Assembly (NCBI GenBank): GCA_947446285.1
Contig: CANFGH010000001.1
Coordinates: 68,730-110,683, forward strand
Reading direction: 5' to 3'
DNA: 41,954 bases
Source of the DNA: Chloroflexota bacterium
Lineage (GTDB): Bacteria > Chloroflexota > UBA11872 > UBA12225
Below are positions 15,570 through 24,151 of this stretch, piece after piece; the first letter of the stretch is position 1, and each line of letters begins with the position of its first letter. The translations under genes were made by a program, and so were the position numbers. Under the pieces are notes generated by a model. That model was not told the DNA's origin. It saw only the letters and a list, made by a program, of their open reading frames with translations, and searched no databases.

Positions 15570-16538
15570 TCATGCCGCGTTTGCGGATGACCCTGCCAGG
15601 GCGGCAAAGACGTCATCCAGGGTTGGCCTCACTGCCGTGATTGCGCCGACAAGGACCCCTGCCCCTTCGAGGCGCCGGCGGATCGACTGCGCGGCCACCT
15701 CCCACGCATGGCCCGGTTCGAACAGGACGTGCAAGGTATCACCGTAGAGGGCCGTCTCGACAACACCCTCCAAGCCATCGACGAGTTCGACGGCGGCGTG
15801 CGGTTGCGGGCACTCCACCTCGATGAGCGTGTGGGGCAAGCCGTCGATCAGGGCATCCGGGGTCCCGCTTGCCACCAGGTTGCTGCGGTGCATCAGCGCG
15901 AGTTCGTGGCAGTAGATCGCCTCGTCAAGGTAGTGGGTGGTGACCAGGATCGTGGTTCCCTGCCCTGCCAGTTGGTAGAGGCCATCCCAGAAGGTCCGCC
16001 GGGCGACGGGTGACATGTCAGCCGTCGGTTCATCGAGGAAAAGGAGCGGTGGTGCGTGGATGGACGCGCAGGCGAATGCCAGGTCCTGCCTCGTTCCGAC
16101 TGGCACCGCACCAGCGAGCGTGTCGACCCACTCCTCAAGTCGTCCGATGGCGACTACCCGATCCGTCGCCTCGACCGTTTGCGGGCGGGTCAATCCGTAC
16201 AGTCCGGCGTAGAACCGCAAGTGTTCACGGATGGTCATGTCGTCGTAGATCCCGGCCTTCTGCGACATGTAGCCGATGATGTGCTTGAGTTCGGCCGCCT
16301 GCTTGGGAAGTTCGAGCCCCAGGACCTGTGCCGTGCCCTCCGTCTGTTCCAGGACCCCGCACAGCATCCGGATCACCGTGGTTTTCCCCGATCCATTCGG
16401 GCCAAGGAGCCCGAAGATGCTGCCCTGTGGCACCGAAAGGGATACGCGGTTCACAGCGGTGAATGAACCGAACCGACGGGTGAGGCCATTGGTCACGATG
16501 ACGGGTGGCCGGGAAGGATCGGATGTCATCAACGTCAT
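15570..16538 (-). CDS. ABC exporter ATPase B (degenerate signature motif)
   Basis: A 322-residue ABC-2-type export ATPase. Walker A GPNGSGKTT, Q-loop GYMSQKAGIYDDMT with its Gln, Walker B LLFLDEPTADMSPVARR and the switch His of VTTHYLDEA are intact. The LSGGQ signature is degenerate: the region reads LAGAVPVGTRQDLAFA. It ends with the C-terminal RPTLDDVFAALAG common to this family. It starts at an ATG that overlaps the stop of ATPase A (ATGA). Its faults complement those of ATPase A, so the two probably form a heterodimer with one working site, like the two halves of E. coli YbhF. It is the last gene of the exporter operon. Confidence 0.9.
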   Translation of the reverse strand: MTLMTSDPSRPPVIVTNGLTRRFGSFTAVNRVSLSVPQGSIFGLLGPNGSGKTTVIRMLCGVLEQTEGTAQVLGLELPKQAAELKHIIGYMSQKAGIYDDMTIREHLRFYAGLYGLTRPQTVEATDRVVAIGRLEEWVDTLAGAVPVGTRQDLAFACASIHAPPLLFLDEPTADMSPVARRTFWDGLYQLAGQGTTILVTTHYLDEAIYCHELALMHRSNLVASGTPDALIDGLPHTLIEVECPQPHAAVELVDGLEGVVETALYGDTLHVLFEPGHAWEVAAQSIRRRLEGAGVLVGAITAVRPTLDDVFAALAGSSANAA

Positions 16539-17533
16539 GCTTCCTGGGTTTGCGCGTGCGTGGTGGTGGTAAGAGCCACGAAGACGTCTTCGAGGGATGG
16601 CTTCACTGGTGCGATCGACCGAACGATCACCCCGTGCGATTGCAGGCGTGACGTGAGCCACGATGGGTCGACCGATGCACCGGCGTCGAGCAGGATGTGC
16701 AGGCGGTCACCGCGAGGCTGGACGGACGCAACTTCAGGAAACCTTCGCGCCACCGACGCCGCGAGGGCGATTGGCGTTGCATCGATGGCGACAACGCGTC
16801 CCGCCGCGTGTTCGAGCAGGGACGTCGGTGTTCCGCGTGCCATCTGCCGGCCGTGGTCCATGAAGATGACTTCGTGGCATCGGGTCGCTTCATCCATCGC
16901 CGGGGTGGAAAGCAGGATCGTGAGACCATCACGGTTCAGGCGGTGGAATAGACGCCAGAGGTCCCGGCGTGCCAATGGGTCGATGCCGGTGGTCGGTTCG
17001 TCCATCAGCAGGACCCCCGGATCATGTTGGAGGGCGCACGCGAGCGCGAGTTTCTGGCGCATTCCACCCGAGAGGTTCCCGGCAAGTCGATCGGTAAACC
17101 TCGTCAAGTCCATCAAGTCAAGCAGTGATGCGCGCCGTTCGGCCATCGCGACCGGTTCGGCCGGGTAGAGCCCTGCGAAGAACGCCAGGTTCTCCGCAAT
17201 CGTGAGGTCGCTGTAGAGGAGGCGCCGACTCGGCACAAATCCCAGGTGAGCCTGCACATCCCCGGTATGCCGGACAACGTCCAGGCCACCAACGGTGATC
17301 CGCCCCTCGGTGGGCACGAGGGACCCGGCGATGAGCCGAAGGATCGTGGACTTACCGGCACCATCTGGCCCGACGAGGGCAGTGACGCGCCCGGCCGGGA
17401 TGACCACATCAAAGTTGTCGAGGGCAATCTTCGAGCCGAAACGCTTGGTCACGCCTTCGATCACAATCGGTGCGGTGTAGTCGAAGGCCTGGGCGCGTGC
17501 GCGCCCGAACGGCCATGCGGGCAACCGGATCAT
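16535..17533 (-). CDS. ABC exporter ATPase A (altered Q-loop and H-switch)
   Basis: A 332-residue ABC-2-type export ATPase. Walker A is GPDGAGKST, the signature LSGGMRQ is perfect, and Walker B is VLLMDEPTTGIDPLARR. The Q-loop, however, reads GFVPSRRLLYSDLT with Ser for the usual Gln, and the H-loop reads LLSTPAMDEA with Pro for the catalytic His. The C-terminal part has RGDRLHILLDAGASVD and KPSLEDVFVALT, the usual regulatory tail. Its ATG overlaps the permease stop (ATGA) and its stop overlaps the start of ATPase B. It probably offers the good signature motif to the partner's ATP site and has a non-hydrolysing site of its own. Confidence 0.92.
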   Translation of the reverse strand: MIRLPAWPFGRARAQAFDYTAPIVIEGVTKRFGSKIALDNFDVVIPAGRVTALVGPDGAGKSTILRLIAGSLVPTEGRITVGGLDVVRHTGDVQAHLGFVPSRRLLYSDLTIAENLAFFAGLYPAEPVAMAERRASLLDLMDLTRFTDRLAGNLSGGMRQKLALACALQHDPGVLLMDEPTTGIDPLARRDLWRLFHRLNRDGLTILLSTPAMDEATRCHEVIFMDHGRQMARGTPTSLLEHAAGRVVAIDATPIALAASVARRFPEVASVQPRGDRLHILLDAGASVDPSWLTSRLQSHGVIVRSIAPVKPSLEDVFVALTTTTHAQTQEA

Positions 17534-18795
17534 TCGAGGGTCTTCCGGAACCTGGTCAGGCTGAGGACGAAGATGCCCACGCTGAGCAGGGTCAGCGGCA
17601 CGATCGCATCGAGGAGTTGCATGAAGCCGATGCCCTTCATCGCAATCCCGCGGATGATCCGCAGGAAGTAGGTGAGCGGCAGCAGGTATCCCAACGCGCG
17701 CATGAGGAGTGGCATGGAGTCCGTGGGGAAGATGAAGCCGGACAGGATGAACGCTGGCAAGGTGGTAAACACGCTTGCCTGTATGGCTTGCGCTGACGTC
17801 GAGGACACCGCGGAGATGAGGAGCCCCAACCCAAGGGAACCCGTCAGGAATACCGCGCTCAGGAGCATCAGCAGGGTGATGCTGCCGGCAACCTCGACAC
17901 CGAAGATGAGATAGCCGAGGACGAGGATCACGCCGGTGTTCCAGAAGCTGACGACGAGATAGGGAGTCAGCTTACCCAGAAGGAGTTCCCAGCGGGAGAC
18001 CGGCGTCACGATCAACTGTTCGAAGGTGCCCCGCTCGCGTTCCCGGACAATCGTCGATGAGGTCAGGATGACGGTGACCAGTTGCAGGATCAGGCCGATC
18101 AGACCGGGGACGAAGTTCCGTGTGGCATCCAGGCTCGGGTTGTAGAGGACCGTGGGGCGGAGATCCAGTGTGGTGGGCGCCCGCCCGGCCGTTCGCGCGC
18201 TCCGGGCCTGACCGACCGACTGGGCCGCGAAGAGCGCGGTCTGGGCAATGTTCGGGTCTGACCCATCGATCAGCACTTGCACCTGCGCCCCGCGTCCGCC
18301 CCGTAGGTCGGCAGCGAAGTTCGGCGCGATGATGATCGCCGCCTTGCTCCGTCCGGAGTCGATCGCCTGGCGGGCCTCGAGCGGCGTCTCGAGGTACGTG
18401 ACGATGTCAAAGTACGTGGTATTGACCATGGCGGCGATGAGTTCCCGGCTCTCCGGGTCCCGCGACTGGTCCACGACCACCGTCTTGATGTGCGCGACGG
18501 TCGTGCCGACGGCGAAGCCGAACAGAACCAGCTGGATGACCGGCAGGACAAGCATCAGCCCGAGGGTGCGCCGGTCCCGGATGATCTGGAGGGTCTCCTT
18601 GTAGGCAATTGCCCAGAGTGACTGGCCCCAGTAGCGCCGGACTGGCACCGAGAAGCGCCGGACAGGGGTCGAGTTGGACGCTGGGGTTGCCGGCGGGCTG
18701 ACCGGCTGCGGAATGCCAGGTCCGGCGCCTTCGTGGGGAGGCGGTTCTAGCGGGAGATCGGAGGTCGCCGGAGGTCTTTCACCAGCGATGGTCAT
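17530..18795 (-). CDS. ABC-2 type exporter permease (YbhS/YbhR-like)
   Basis: A 421-residue membrane protein. The N-terminal 50 residues are rich in Pro and cytoplasmic. Then come AIAYKETLQIIRDRRTLGL and a first membrane helix near 81-97, an extracytoplasmic domain of about 140 residues, and five C-terminal helices. EGTFEQLIVTPVSRWELLLGK-like wording (here RERERGTFEQLIVTP) is the family hallmark of ABC-2 permeases. E. coli has two such permeases (YbhS and YbhR), but only one is encoded here, so it may act as a homodimer. Its start overlaps the HlyD-like stop and its stop overlaps the ATPase A start, both as ATGA. The substrate is unknown; drug or lipid-like compounds are usual for the family. 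Confidence 0.92.
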   Translation of the reverse strand: MTIAGERPPATSDLPLEPPPHEGAGPGIPQPVSPPATPASNSTPVRRFSVPVRRYWGQSLWAIAYKETLQIIRDRRTLGLMLVLPVIQLVLFGFAVGTTVAHIKTVVVDQSRDPESRELIAAMVNTTYFDIVTYLETPLEARQAIDSGRSKAAIIIAPNFAADLRGGRGAQVQVLIDGSDPNIAQTALFAAQSVGQARSARTAGRAPTTLDLRPTVLYNPSLDATRNFVPGLIGLILQLVTVILTSSTIVRERERGTFEQLIVTPVSRWELLLGKLTPYLVVSFWNTGVILVLGYLIFGVEVAGSITLLMLLSAVFLTGSLGLGLLISAVSSTSAQAIQASVFTTLPAFILSGFIFPTDSMPLLMRALGYLLPLTYFLRIIRGIAMKGIGFMQLLDAIVPLTLLSVGIFVLSLTRFRKTLE

Positions 18796-21161
18796 TTCGC
18801 CAGGGCCTCGATGTCAATCACCGCATCGACCGGCATCCCCGCCTTGAGACGGCCCGACGCATCGCTGACGGTGACCTTGACTGCATACACGAGGTTGACG
18901 CGGTCGCGCGCGACCTGGACGTTCCGGGGGGTGAACTCGGCGCGGGTCGATATGGTGCGCACGGTGCCCTTGTAGGTTTCGCCGGGCAGGGAGTCGGCCT
19001 TGATCGTCACTGGCAGGGTCTCCTTCACCCGTCCGATGTCCATCTCCCCGACATAGGCGGTCAGGGTCAGGTCTGTGGCGTCGTGCCAGACGACCAACGG
19101 TGTTCCGGGAGTGACGGTCTCACCCAGGTGCGCGATTGCGCGGAGGATTGTTCCCGCGCGTGGGGACAGAACCGTCCCCTTTGAGGCTTGTGCCTCGAGA
19201 ACCTTGGCGGCGGCGCGTGCTTGCGCCAGTTGCGCCTCGGCAACGCCTATCTGGGTCGCGGTTGCGCCCTGCCTTGCACCGTCCAGACGCGCCTCCGCGC
19301 CTGCCAGGGCGGCTTCAGCCCCAACGACCGTTGTCCGGGCGGCCTCAAGGTGGGCGCGGGCAAGGTCTACCTGCGCCGTGGCGGCTAGTGGTTGTTCGCG
19401 AAGTGTCTCGAGGTCGCGTCTCTGCAGGTCGGCTTGCTTGACTGCGAGACGTGCGATTTCGAGGTCTCGGTCCGTCGCCGGTTTGCGCCGGATTGCCAGC
19501 GCTTCCTCGGCCTGGCGAACTCCTAATCGGGCAATTTCGAGGTCTTTGTCCGTTGCCGGTTGGCTTCGGATCGCAAGCGACGCCTCGGCTTGGGCGACAG
19601 CGCCGCGGGCAGCATCGACGTCAAACACTGTCGAGTTGGCGACGCGGTCGCGTTGTGCCTCCGCGACTGACACGCCCAACGCGGCGACGGATCGGTCGAA
19701 TTCGGTCGGGACGGCGATTGCCGACGCGACTGCCTCGGCCTGCGCCACTTGTGCCCGCGCCGCGTCCGCCTGGGTTTGGGCGGCCCGGACGTCGAATGGG
19801 TTCACGTCCTGCAACCGCTGGAGTTGCGCCCGCGCCTGGGCAAGTGCTTCCTCGGCAAGGCGCCGTTCCCACAAGGTCGGACCGTTCACTGCCTTTTCCA
19901 GGGCGGCCCGGGACGCATCACGTGCGATCCGCCGCTGTTCACGGTTCGCCTGCGCCGCGCGCCACCCTTGCTGCGCCTGAGCGTACGACAGGCTGACTTG
20001 GTCAGCGGACATCGATGGTGGTCGATTGTCCCGAAGCCTGGTCGCAACATCGAAGGTGGTTCGTGCATCCGTCTCGGCATCGCCAGCAGCACCGTAGGCG
20101 GCGTCCGCCGCCTCGTAGGCAAGGCGTGCCTGGTCGATGTCTTCCCCACGTGGGGTGCCGTCGCGCAATTGTTCGAGGCGGGTCTGAGCCTGGTCGACCG
20201 CCGCTTGTCCCGCCTGGATGTCTGGCGTGCGTGCACCGGCCTCGACCTGTGCGAGACGGTTCATTGCGGCTGCCAACTGTGCCCGGGATGCATCAACGAC
20301 GGCGTTTGCACGTGCGCGTTCCTCCGAACGCGCTCCGGCCTCAAGCTGCGAGAGACGCGTGCGAGCGACTTCCAGTTGCCCGGTTGCTGCGGTCACGTCT
20401 TCGGCACGTCCCCCGGCCTCGACCTGGGCGAGGCGCGTGCGCGCAACTGCCAAGGCGGCGCTGGCGGCGGCGATGTCTTCCTCACGCCCACCGGCCTGGA
20501 GTTGGGCGAGACGGACCTGTGCGATGCCAAGCGTTGCCGTCGCCGTCGCAATGTCCTCATCACGCCCACCCGCCTCCAGTTGGGCGAGACGCGCCCCAGC
20601 CATCTCCTGGGCGACTCGTGCCTGGTGCAGGCGGGCGTCGAGTTCCTGGGGTTGTGCCCGCAGTGCTTCAGCGTTCGTGACCGCCACCTGTGCCGTTGCG
20701 ACCTGGGCTTGCGCGGTCGCAAGCTGGGCTCGGGAGGCATCACGCGACGCCTGGGCGGCGCGCACGTCTTCCGGCCTGGTCCCGGCTCGAAGCAGGGCAA
20801 GATTTGCCTCGGCCACCCCGACGGACGCCTGCGCCTGCGCAACCTGCGCGGCGATGACTGGATCCTCGATGCGGGCAATCAGCTGGCCCACTTTCACCAT
20901 GTCCCCGTCACGGACTTCAAACCCGACCAATCTCCCGGTGATTTCGGCGGCGATCGTGCTCTCTTCGCTTTCGATGGTGCCCGAAACGGCAATGCGGTTC
21001 TCACCGGTTGTCGGGGCGGCGCGGGCAATGCCAGGTAGTGAGACGTATCCATTCCGCGCCGCGAACCATGTGCCGCCACCAAGCCCGATGACCGCGAGGA
21101 CAATCACTGCCCGTACTACTGGGGGTGGGACCTGGCGTCCGCTCGGTACCTGCTCGCTCAT
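18792..21161 (-). CDS. Very long HlyD/YbhG-type membrane-fusion adaptor
   Basis: A 789-residue adaptor, more than twice the length of YbhG (about 330). Residues 16-31 form one membrane anchor. GTIESEESTIAAEITGRL begins the split lipoyl domain, which closes after 640 with GTILRAIAHLGETVTPG. A beta-barrel and tail with VYAVKVTVSDASGRLKAGMPVDA end the protein. Between them lie about 530 residues of Ala/Gln/Arg-rich coiled coil. This contains near-identical 26-residue repeats starting with G(G/A)R-x-E-D near 198, 224, 250 and 276, then a 33-residue unit, 309 and 335. A second repeated pair on the return arm has PATDKDLEIARL and PATDRDLEIARL. It is the first gene of the exporter operon. ATG follows TAGGGA by about 10 nt. 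Confidence 0.92.
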   Translation of the reverse strand: MSEQVPSGRQVPPPVVRAVIVLAVIGLGGGTWFAARNGYVSLPGIARAAPTTGENRIAVSGTIESEESTIAAEITGRLVGFEVRDGDMVKVGQLIARIEDPVIAAQVAQAQASVGVAEANLALLRAGTRPEDVRAAQASRDASRAQLATAQAQVATAQVAVTNAEALRAQPQELDARLHQARVAQEMAGARLAQLEAGGRDEDIATATATLGIAQVRLAQLQAGGREEDIAAASAALAVARTRLAQVEAGGRAEDVTAATGQLEVARTRLSQLEAGARSEERARANAVVDASRAQLAAAMNRLAQVEAGARTPDIQAGQAAVDQAQTRLEQLRDGTPRGEDIDQARLAYEAADAAYGAAGDAETDARTTFDVATRLRDNRPPSMSADQVSLSYAQAQQGWRAAQANREQRRIARDASRAALEKAVNGPTLWERRLAEEALAQARAQLQRLQDVNPFDVRAAQTQADAARAQVAQAEAVASAIAVPTEFDRSVAALGVSVAEAQRDRVANSTVFDVDAARGAVAQAEASLAIRSQPATDKDLEIARLGVRQAEEALAIRRKPATDRDLEIARLAVKQADLQRRDLETLREQPLAATAQVDLARAHLEAARTTVVGAEAALAGAEARLDGARQGATATQIGVAEAQLAQARAAAKVLEAQASKGTVLSPRAGTILRAIAHLGETVTPGTPLVVWHDATDLTLTAYVGEMDIGRVKETLPVTIKADSLPGETYKGTVRTISTRAEFTPRNVQVARDRVNLVYAVKVTVSDASGRLKAGMPVDAVIDIEALAK

Positions 21162-21295
21162 GAGAAAATCCCTACCTAACGTTTAATGAAGTATCGTTTC
21201 ACAATCGTAGCGACGTGTCGATCGCCTGTCAACTGGTGAATTCTTGGTTGTAATCCTCCCGGGAGCGACGCGAATCACGATACGCGTAGCCAGTG

Positions 21296-21320
21296 AATGA
21301 TTGGTTGGTGACGTATCATT
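21296..21320. promoter_or_regulatory. Possible TetR operator between exporter and regulator
   Basis: AATGAT and its complement ATCATT frame a 13-nt spacer in the divergent gap. A related stretch, AATGAAGTATCGTTT near 21185-21199, lies next to the exporter start, and CACGATACGCGTAG lies between. All share a GATAC-like core (on one strand or the other). These are plausible sites for the adjacent TetR protein; this is inference. Confidence 0.35.
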
Positions 21321-21390
21321 CCGCTGGTTGCCGGATGGTTGTTCAGGCCCATCGACCACTCCGATCCCGATGCAACCCGGACGACACCTG

Positions 21391-22284
21391 ATGGATGAAC
21401 CGGCGCTCTCCGCAGTTCCGAAGAGGATTGACCGTTCCCGCGTCCCAACCGGTGTGGTGCGTGACCGCATCCTCACCGCTGCGTTCACCCTGGTCCAGAC
21501 TGGCAGTGCTGATGCGATGCGTCTGGATGACGTCGCGTCAGGTGCAGGGATCTCCAAGGCGACCCTCTACCGGCACTTCCGGAGCCGGACATCGCTCCTC
21601 GACGCACTTGCTGCCGAACGGGGGATGGCTACCGGACTGGAAGCCCCGGACCGGCGAGCGGTGATCATTGACGCGACCGTGCGCTTGGTTGGCCTTCAGG
21701 GTCTCCGCGCCACCACGATGGAACAGATCGCGTTTGCTGCGGGAATATCATCGGCTGCCCTGTACTGGCACTTCGAGAGCAAGGAGGCGCTCTGCCAGGC
21801 GGTGATTGTCCGCATCAGTCCCATTGCCACGGTTGAGGAGTTCTTCGCGACCAAGTGTTCCGGTGACATCCGTACCGACCTTCTGGCTTTCGTCTGTCTG
21901 GTGGTCGGCGATCTCGGGTCACGTCTCACCACGTGCGTCCGCCTTGCGGGCGAGTTGCCCGGCCAGACCGATGCGTTCCGCGAGTTCTTCCTTGACAATG
22001 GACCGTTGCCAGTCTGGCGACGGGTTGGTGCCTATTTTGACGAGCAGGTGCGTCTTGGTGCCCTGAAGCCGGCGCCGACCTTGCCCAGGGTCCTGACATT
22101 TGGCGGAATGCTGATAGCCGGTGTGCTGACGAGGAACGTATTCGGTGACGCGTTGCGTGTTTCGGTCGAGGAATTCGCGGTTCAGGCGGTTGACACCTTT
22201 CTCACTGGTCAAGCCACGGATGCCTACCGCACCGCAGTCAGCAGGGCGGAGCATGCGGGAATGCACCCGTACGTCGCGCAATGA
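21391..22284 (+). CDS. TetR-family regulator with two tandem HTH domains
   Basis: A 297-residue regulator with two complete TetR N-terminal DNA-binding domains. The first, residues about 22-75, has RILTAAFTLV, MRLDDVASGAGISKATLYRHF and RSRTSLLDAL. The second, about 88-140, has VIIDATVRLV, TTMEQIAFAAGISSAALYWHF and ESKEALCQAV. One C-terminal ligand/dimerisation domain follows (about 141-297). Usual TetR proteins have one HTH and about 200 residues. It is divergent from a YbhGFSR-like exporter, as CecR is linked to ybhGFSR in E. coli, so it probably represses the exporter and itself and responds to an exported compound (inference). The ATG at 21391 is chosen because it lies just before the first HTH region; an ATG at 21370 is also possible and no strong ribosome site decides. 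Confidence 0.85.
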   Translation: MDEPALSAVPKRIDRSRVPTGVVRDRILTAAFTLVQTGSADAMRLDDVASGAGISKATLYRHFRSRTSLLDALAAERGMATGLEAPDRRAVIIDATVRLVGLQGLRATTMEQIAFAAGISSAALYWHFESKEALCQAVIVRISPIATVEEFFATKCSGDIRTDLLAFVCLVVGDLGSRLTTCVRLAGELPGQTDAFREFFLDNGPLPVWRRVGAYFDEQVRLGALKPAPTLPRVLTFGGMLIAGVLTRNVFGDALRVSVEEFAVQAVDTFLTGQATDAYRTAVSRAEHAGMHPYVAQ

Positions 22285-22296
22285 CGCCCTTCATTC

Positions 22297-22327
22297 GCGG
22301 CCAGTGCTTCTCGTAACGACTGGCCGC
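22297..22327 (+). terminator. Terminator hairpin of tetR gene
   Basis: A perfect 9-bp stem (GCGGCCAGT / ACTGGCCGC) with a 13-nt loop lies 12 nt after the tetR stop and is followed by TTT. Confidence 0.6.
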
Positions 22328-22666
22328 TTTGCATCGGTCACTTGACCGACAAATCGCCGCGCTGCCGCGTCGATCAGCATGGCTCTCGACAGCATACGGA
22401 CTTGGTGGAAACACGCTTCGACGGTGCGCCGCTGCACGTACGTGCGGCGAATGCCGCACCGGTTTCCTGGCCTGCCAGTGTGACCTCGCGACCGCGGGCG
22501 TGCTGACCGGATCACTGTGTGAAGCCAAGACCGTGTCGTCACCCCGGTGGACTGCCAACCACCTGTGATGGACCGGCGTTGGCCGGCGCCCGGCGATCCC
22601 GCGTGCCCCTGATTGCCATGCGTGGGGTGAGACGGGCTGAGACATCAGCGAGGGAGTTCGCCGGCC
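22328..22666. other. Intergenic region upstream of flagellin pseudogene
   Basis: About 340 nt with no supportable gene. Short frames on both strands have no family match or ribosome site. A small hairpin, TGCGGC-GAAT-GCCGCA, lies near 22444-22459. GAGGGAG at about 22651-22656 is the ribosome site of the decayed flagellin copy. Confidence 0.4.
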
Positions 22667-23515
22667 ATGGCTTCAAGGAGTAATTTCAACTGCGCGTCGC
22701 TGCAGGCACAACGGGGCCTTCGGGGGCGCCGAGAGCATTGCTCAACGGGCAGGTGCCCAACTCGCTTCGGGCTCGCGGATTAACCAGGCGGCCGATGACA
22801 CCGCGGGGATGTCGATCAGCGAGACCCTGAAGAACCAGGTAGGAGGCCTCAACATGGGTCACCGGAACGTGCAGGATCTGTCAAGCATGGTGCACGTCGC
22901 GGAGGGCGCGCTGACCGAGACCCATTCACTTCTGGCCCGCATGCGCGAACTTGCCGTTCAGGTGTCGAATGACCCCTTGCAATGGAGCGGCCGACGGATT
23001 GCGAATGCCGAGTCCACCGCGTTGCATGCGGAAATTGCCCGCTTCGCGACGTCCACCCAGTTCGACGGCATCATGCTTCTGGAGAACCGCAGTGTTGCGT
23101 CAGGCCTGACTCTCCAAATGGGAGCGACCAGCGGCGATGCACGGCCCTACACCATAAGCAGTTCGAAGGCCTCGAACCGGTACGCGAACTTCACCAGAAT
23201 GTCCGCTGCTGGAACGCTCAATGTCAGTTGCCAGACCACCGCGAGTGCCATGATTCTGGCGGTTGACAGCGCCGTCAACACGGTAAGTGGCACACGCGTG
23301 TCGATCGGTGCGATGCAGAACCGGTGTGCGTCGGCAACCAACTACCGGTCATGGCGGCTGGGAACGCTACTGCGGCGAACCGCCGGGTAGCGGATGCTGA
23401 TATTGCGTCGGGCATGAACGAGCTTGCTCGCTCGCAAATCCTGCAGCAGGCCGGAATCCCGGTCCTTGCCCAGGGGAACCAATGGCCGGCACTCGTACTT
23501 CGACCCCTGCGCTGA
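22667..23515 (+). pseudogene. Flagellin pseudogene (two compensating frameshifts)
   Basis: A decayed duplicate of the flagellin gene 640 bp downstream. It begins ATG-GCT-TCA with NFNCASLQAQRGL (compare NYNNASLQAQRGL). It then has one extra base near 22715-22721, after which the frame continues as SGSRINQAADDTAGMSISETLKNQ. The middle keeps recognisable flagellin blocks (LLARMRELAVQ, IGAMQNR). Near 23345-23352 one base is lost, and the end reads NRRVADADIASGMNELARSQ, ILQQAGIPVLAQ and a TGA at 23513-23515. The two shifts cancel, so start and stop share one frame and the length matches the intact gene (283 versus 288 codons). Without a frameshift the product stops at a TAA after about 40 codons. 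A ribosome site (GAGGGAG) is still present. Confidence 0.88.
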
Positions 23516-23558
23516 CGGTCTGGCCGACCCACCGACCATTCCTGGCGAGCGCGCCTTC

Positions 23559-23592
23559 GACCCGCACCGGTTCTGCCATGCCGGTGCGGGTC
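23559..23592 (+). terminator. Terminator hairpin after flagellin pseudogene
   Basis: A perfect 12-bp stem (GACCCGCACCGG and complement) with a 10-nt loop lies 44 nt after the pseudogene stop, in the same place as the hairpin after the intact flagellin. No U-tract. Confidence 0.6.
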
Positions 23593-24151
23593 TGCGAGTC
23601 TCCCACTGACTGGACGGGCTAGGGTGACGGTGGGGGAAGGGGACCGCGCCTGGTGTGGCCGTGTTCCGCACGGTCCAGGCGATCAATCCCCGTTGATGGG
23701 TGAACCCGTTGGTGTTCCATTCGTGGGCAATCCTGATGCCCCGGTCGCGTCCAGACGGCGCTGGTGCGTGATCCGCCCGGGTCTGCGCGCGCCACGCATG
23801 CGACTGTTCGGGTGTCGGATCCCTGTCGAGGCCGCAACTCGACGGCGTGAAGCGGATTGCTGCCGAACTGCCGCGCAGTATCGGATTGTGCGGCATTCAG
23901 ATTTGGGGAGAATGTCGACACCGCTTCTCTGTTACCGGGGTGTTCGTCCGTGCCGCGCCGCTGCCGCGCACGGTCGGCGTGGAAGTTTGTGAACTCATGA
24001 AGCCCCTACAGAACGCCGATACAAAGGGTGGAACCGCGGGGATTAGGCATCGGGTCGGGCGAGCTGCCACTCGCCTGTCGATGCCGGGACGTTGGCCGAC
24101 GTCTTTGATCCTGGATGCGGTGTATACGGCTCATGGAGGGAGTACGCCGGT
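23593..24151. other. Upstream region of intact flagellin gene
   Basis: About 560 nt without a supportable gene. GCCGATAC at 24015-24022 matches the sigma-28 (FliA) -10 consensus GCCGATAA in seven of eight bases, about 130 nt before the flagellin ATG. No TAAA-type -35 is found at the normal distance, so this is only suggestive. TGTATA near 24121 could serve a sigma-70-type promoter. Confidence 0.3.

Noticed and set aside
19075-19980. Long open frame (about 300 codons) antisense to the HlyD-like gene, and another at 20218-21186
   Set aside because: They are mirror frames of a GC-rich, repeat-rich coding sequence; they have Arg/Ala/Ser-rich low-complexity products, no domain and no ribosome site.
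24015-24022. Sigma-28 promoter for flagellin
   Set aside because: The GCCGATAC box is close to consensus, but no -35 TAAA is found at 14-16 nt, so it is only noted and not called.
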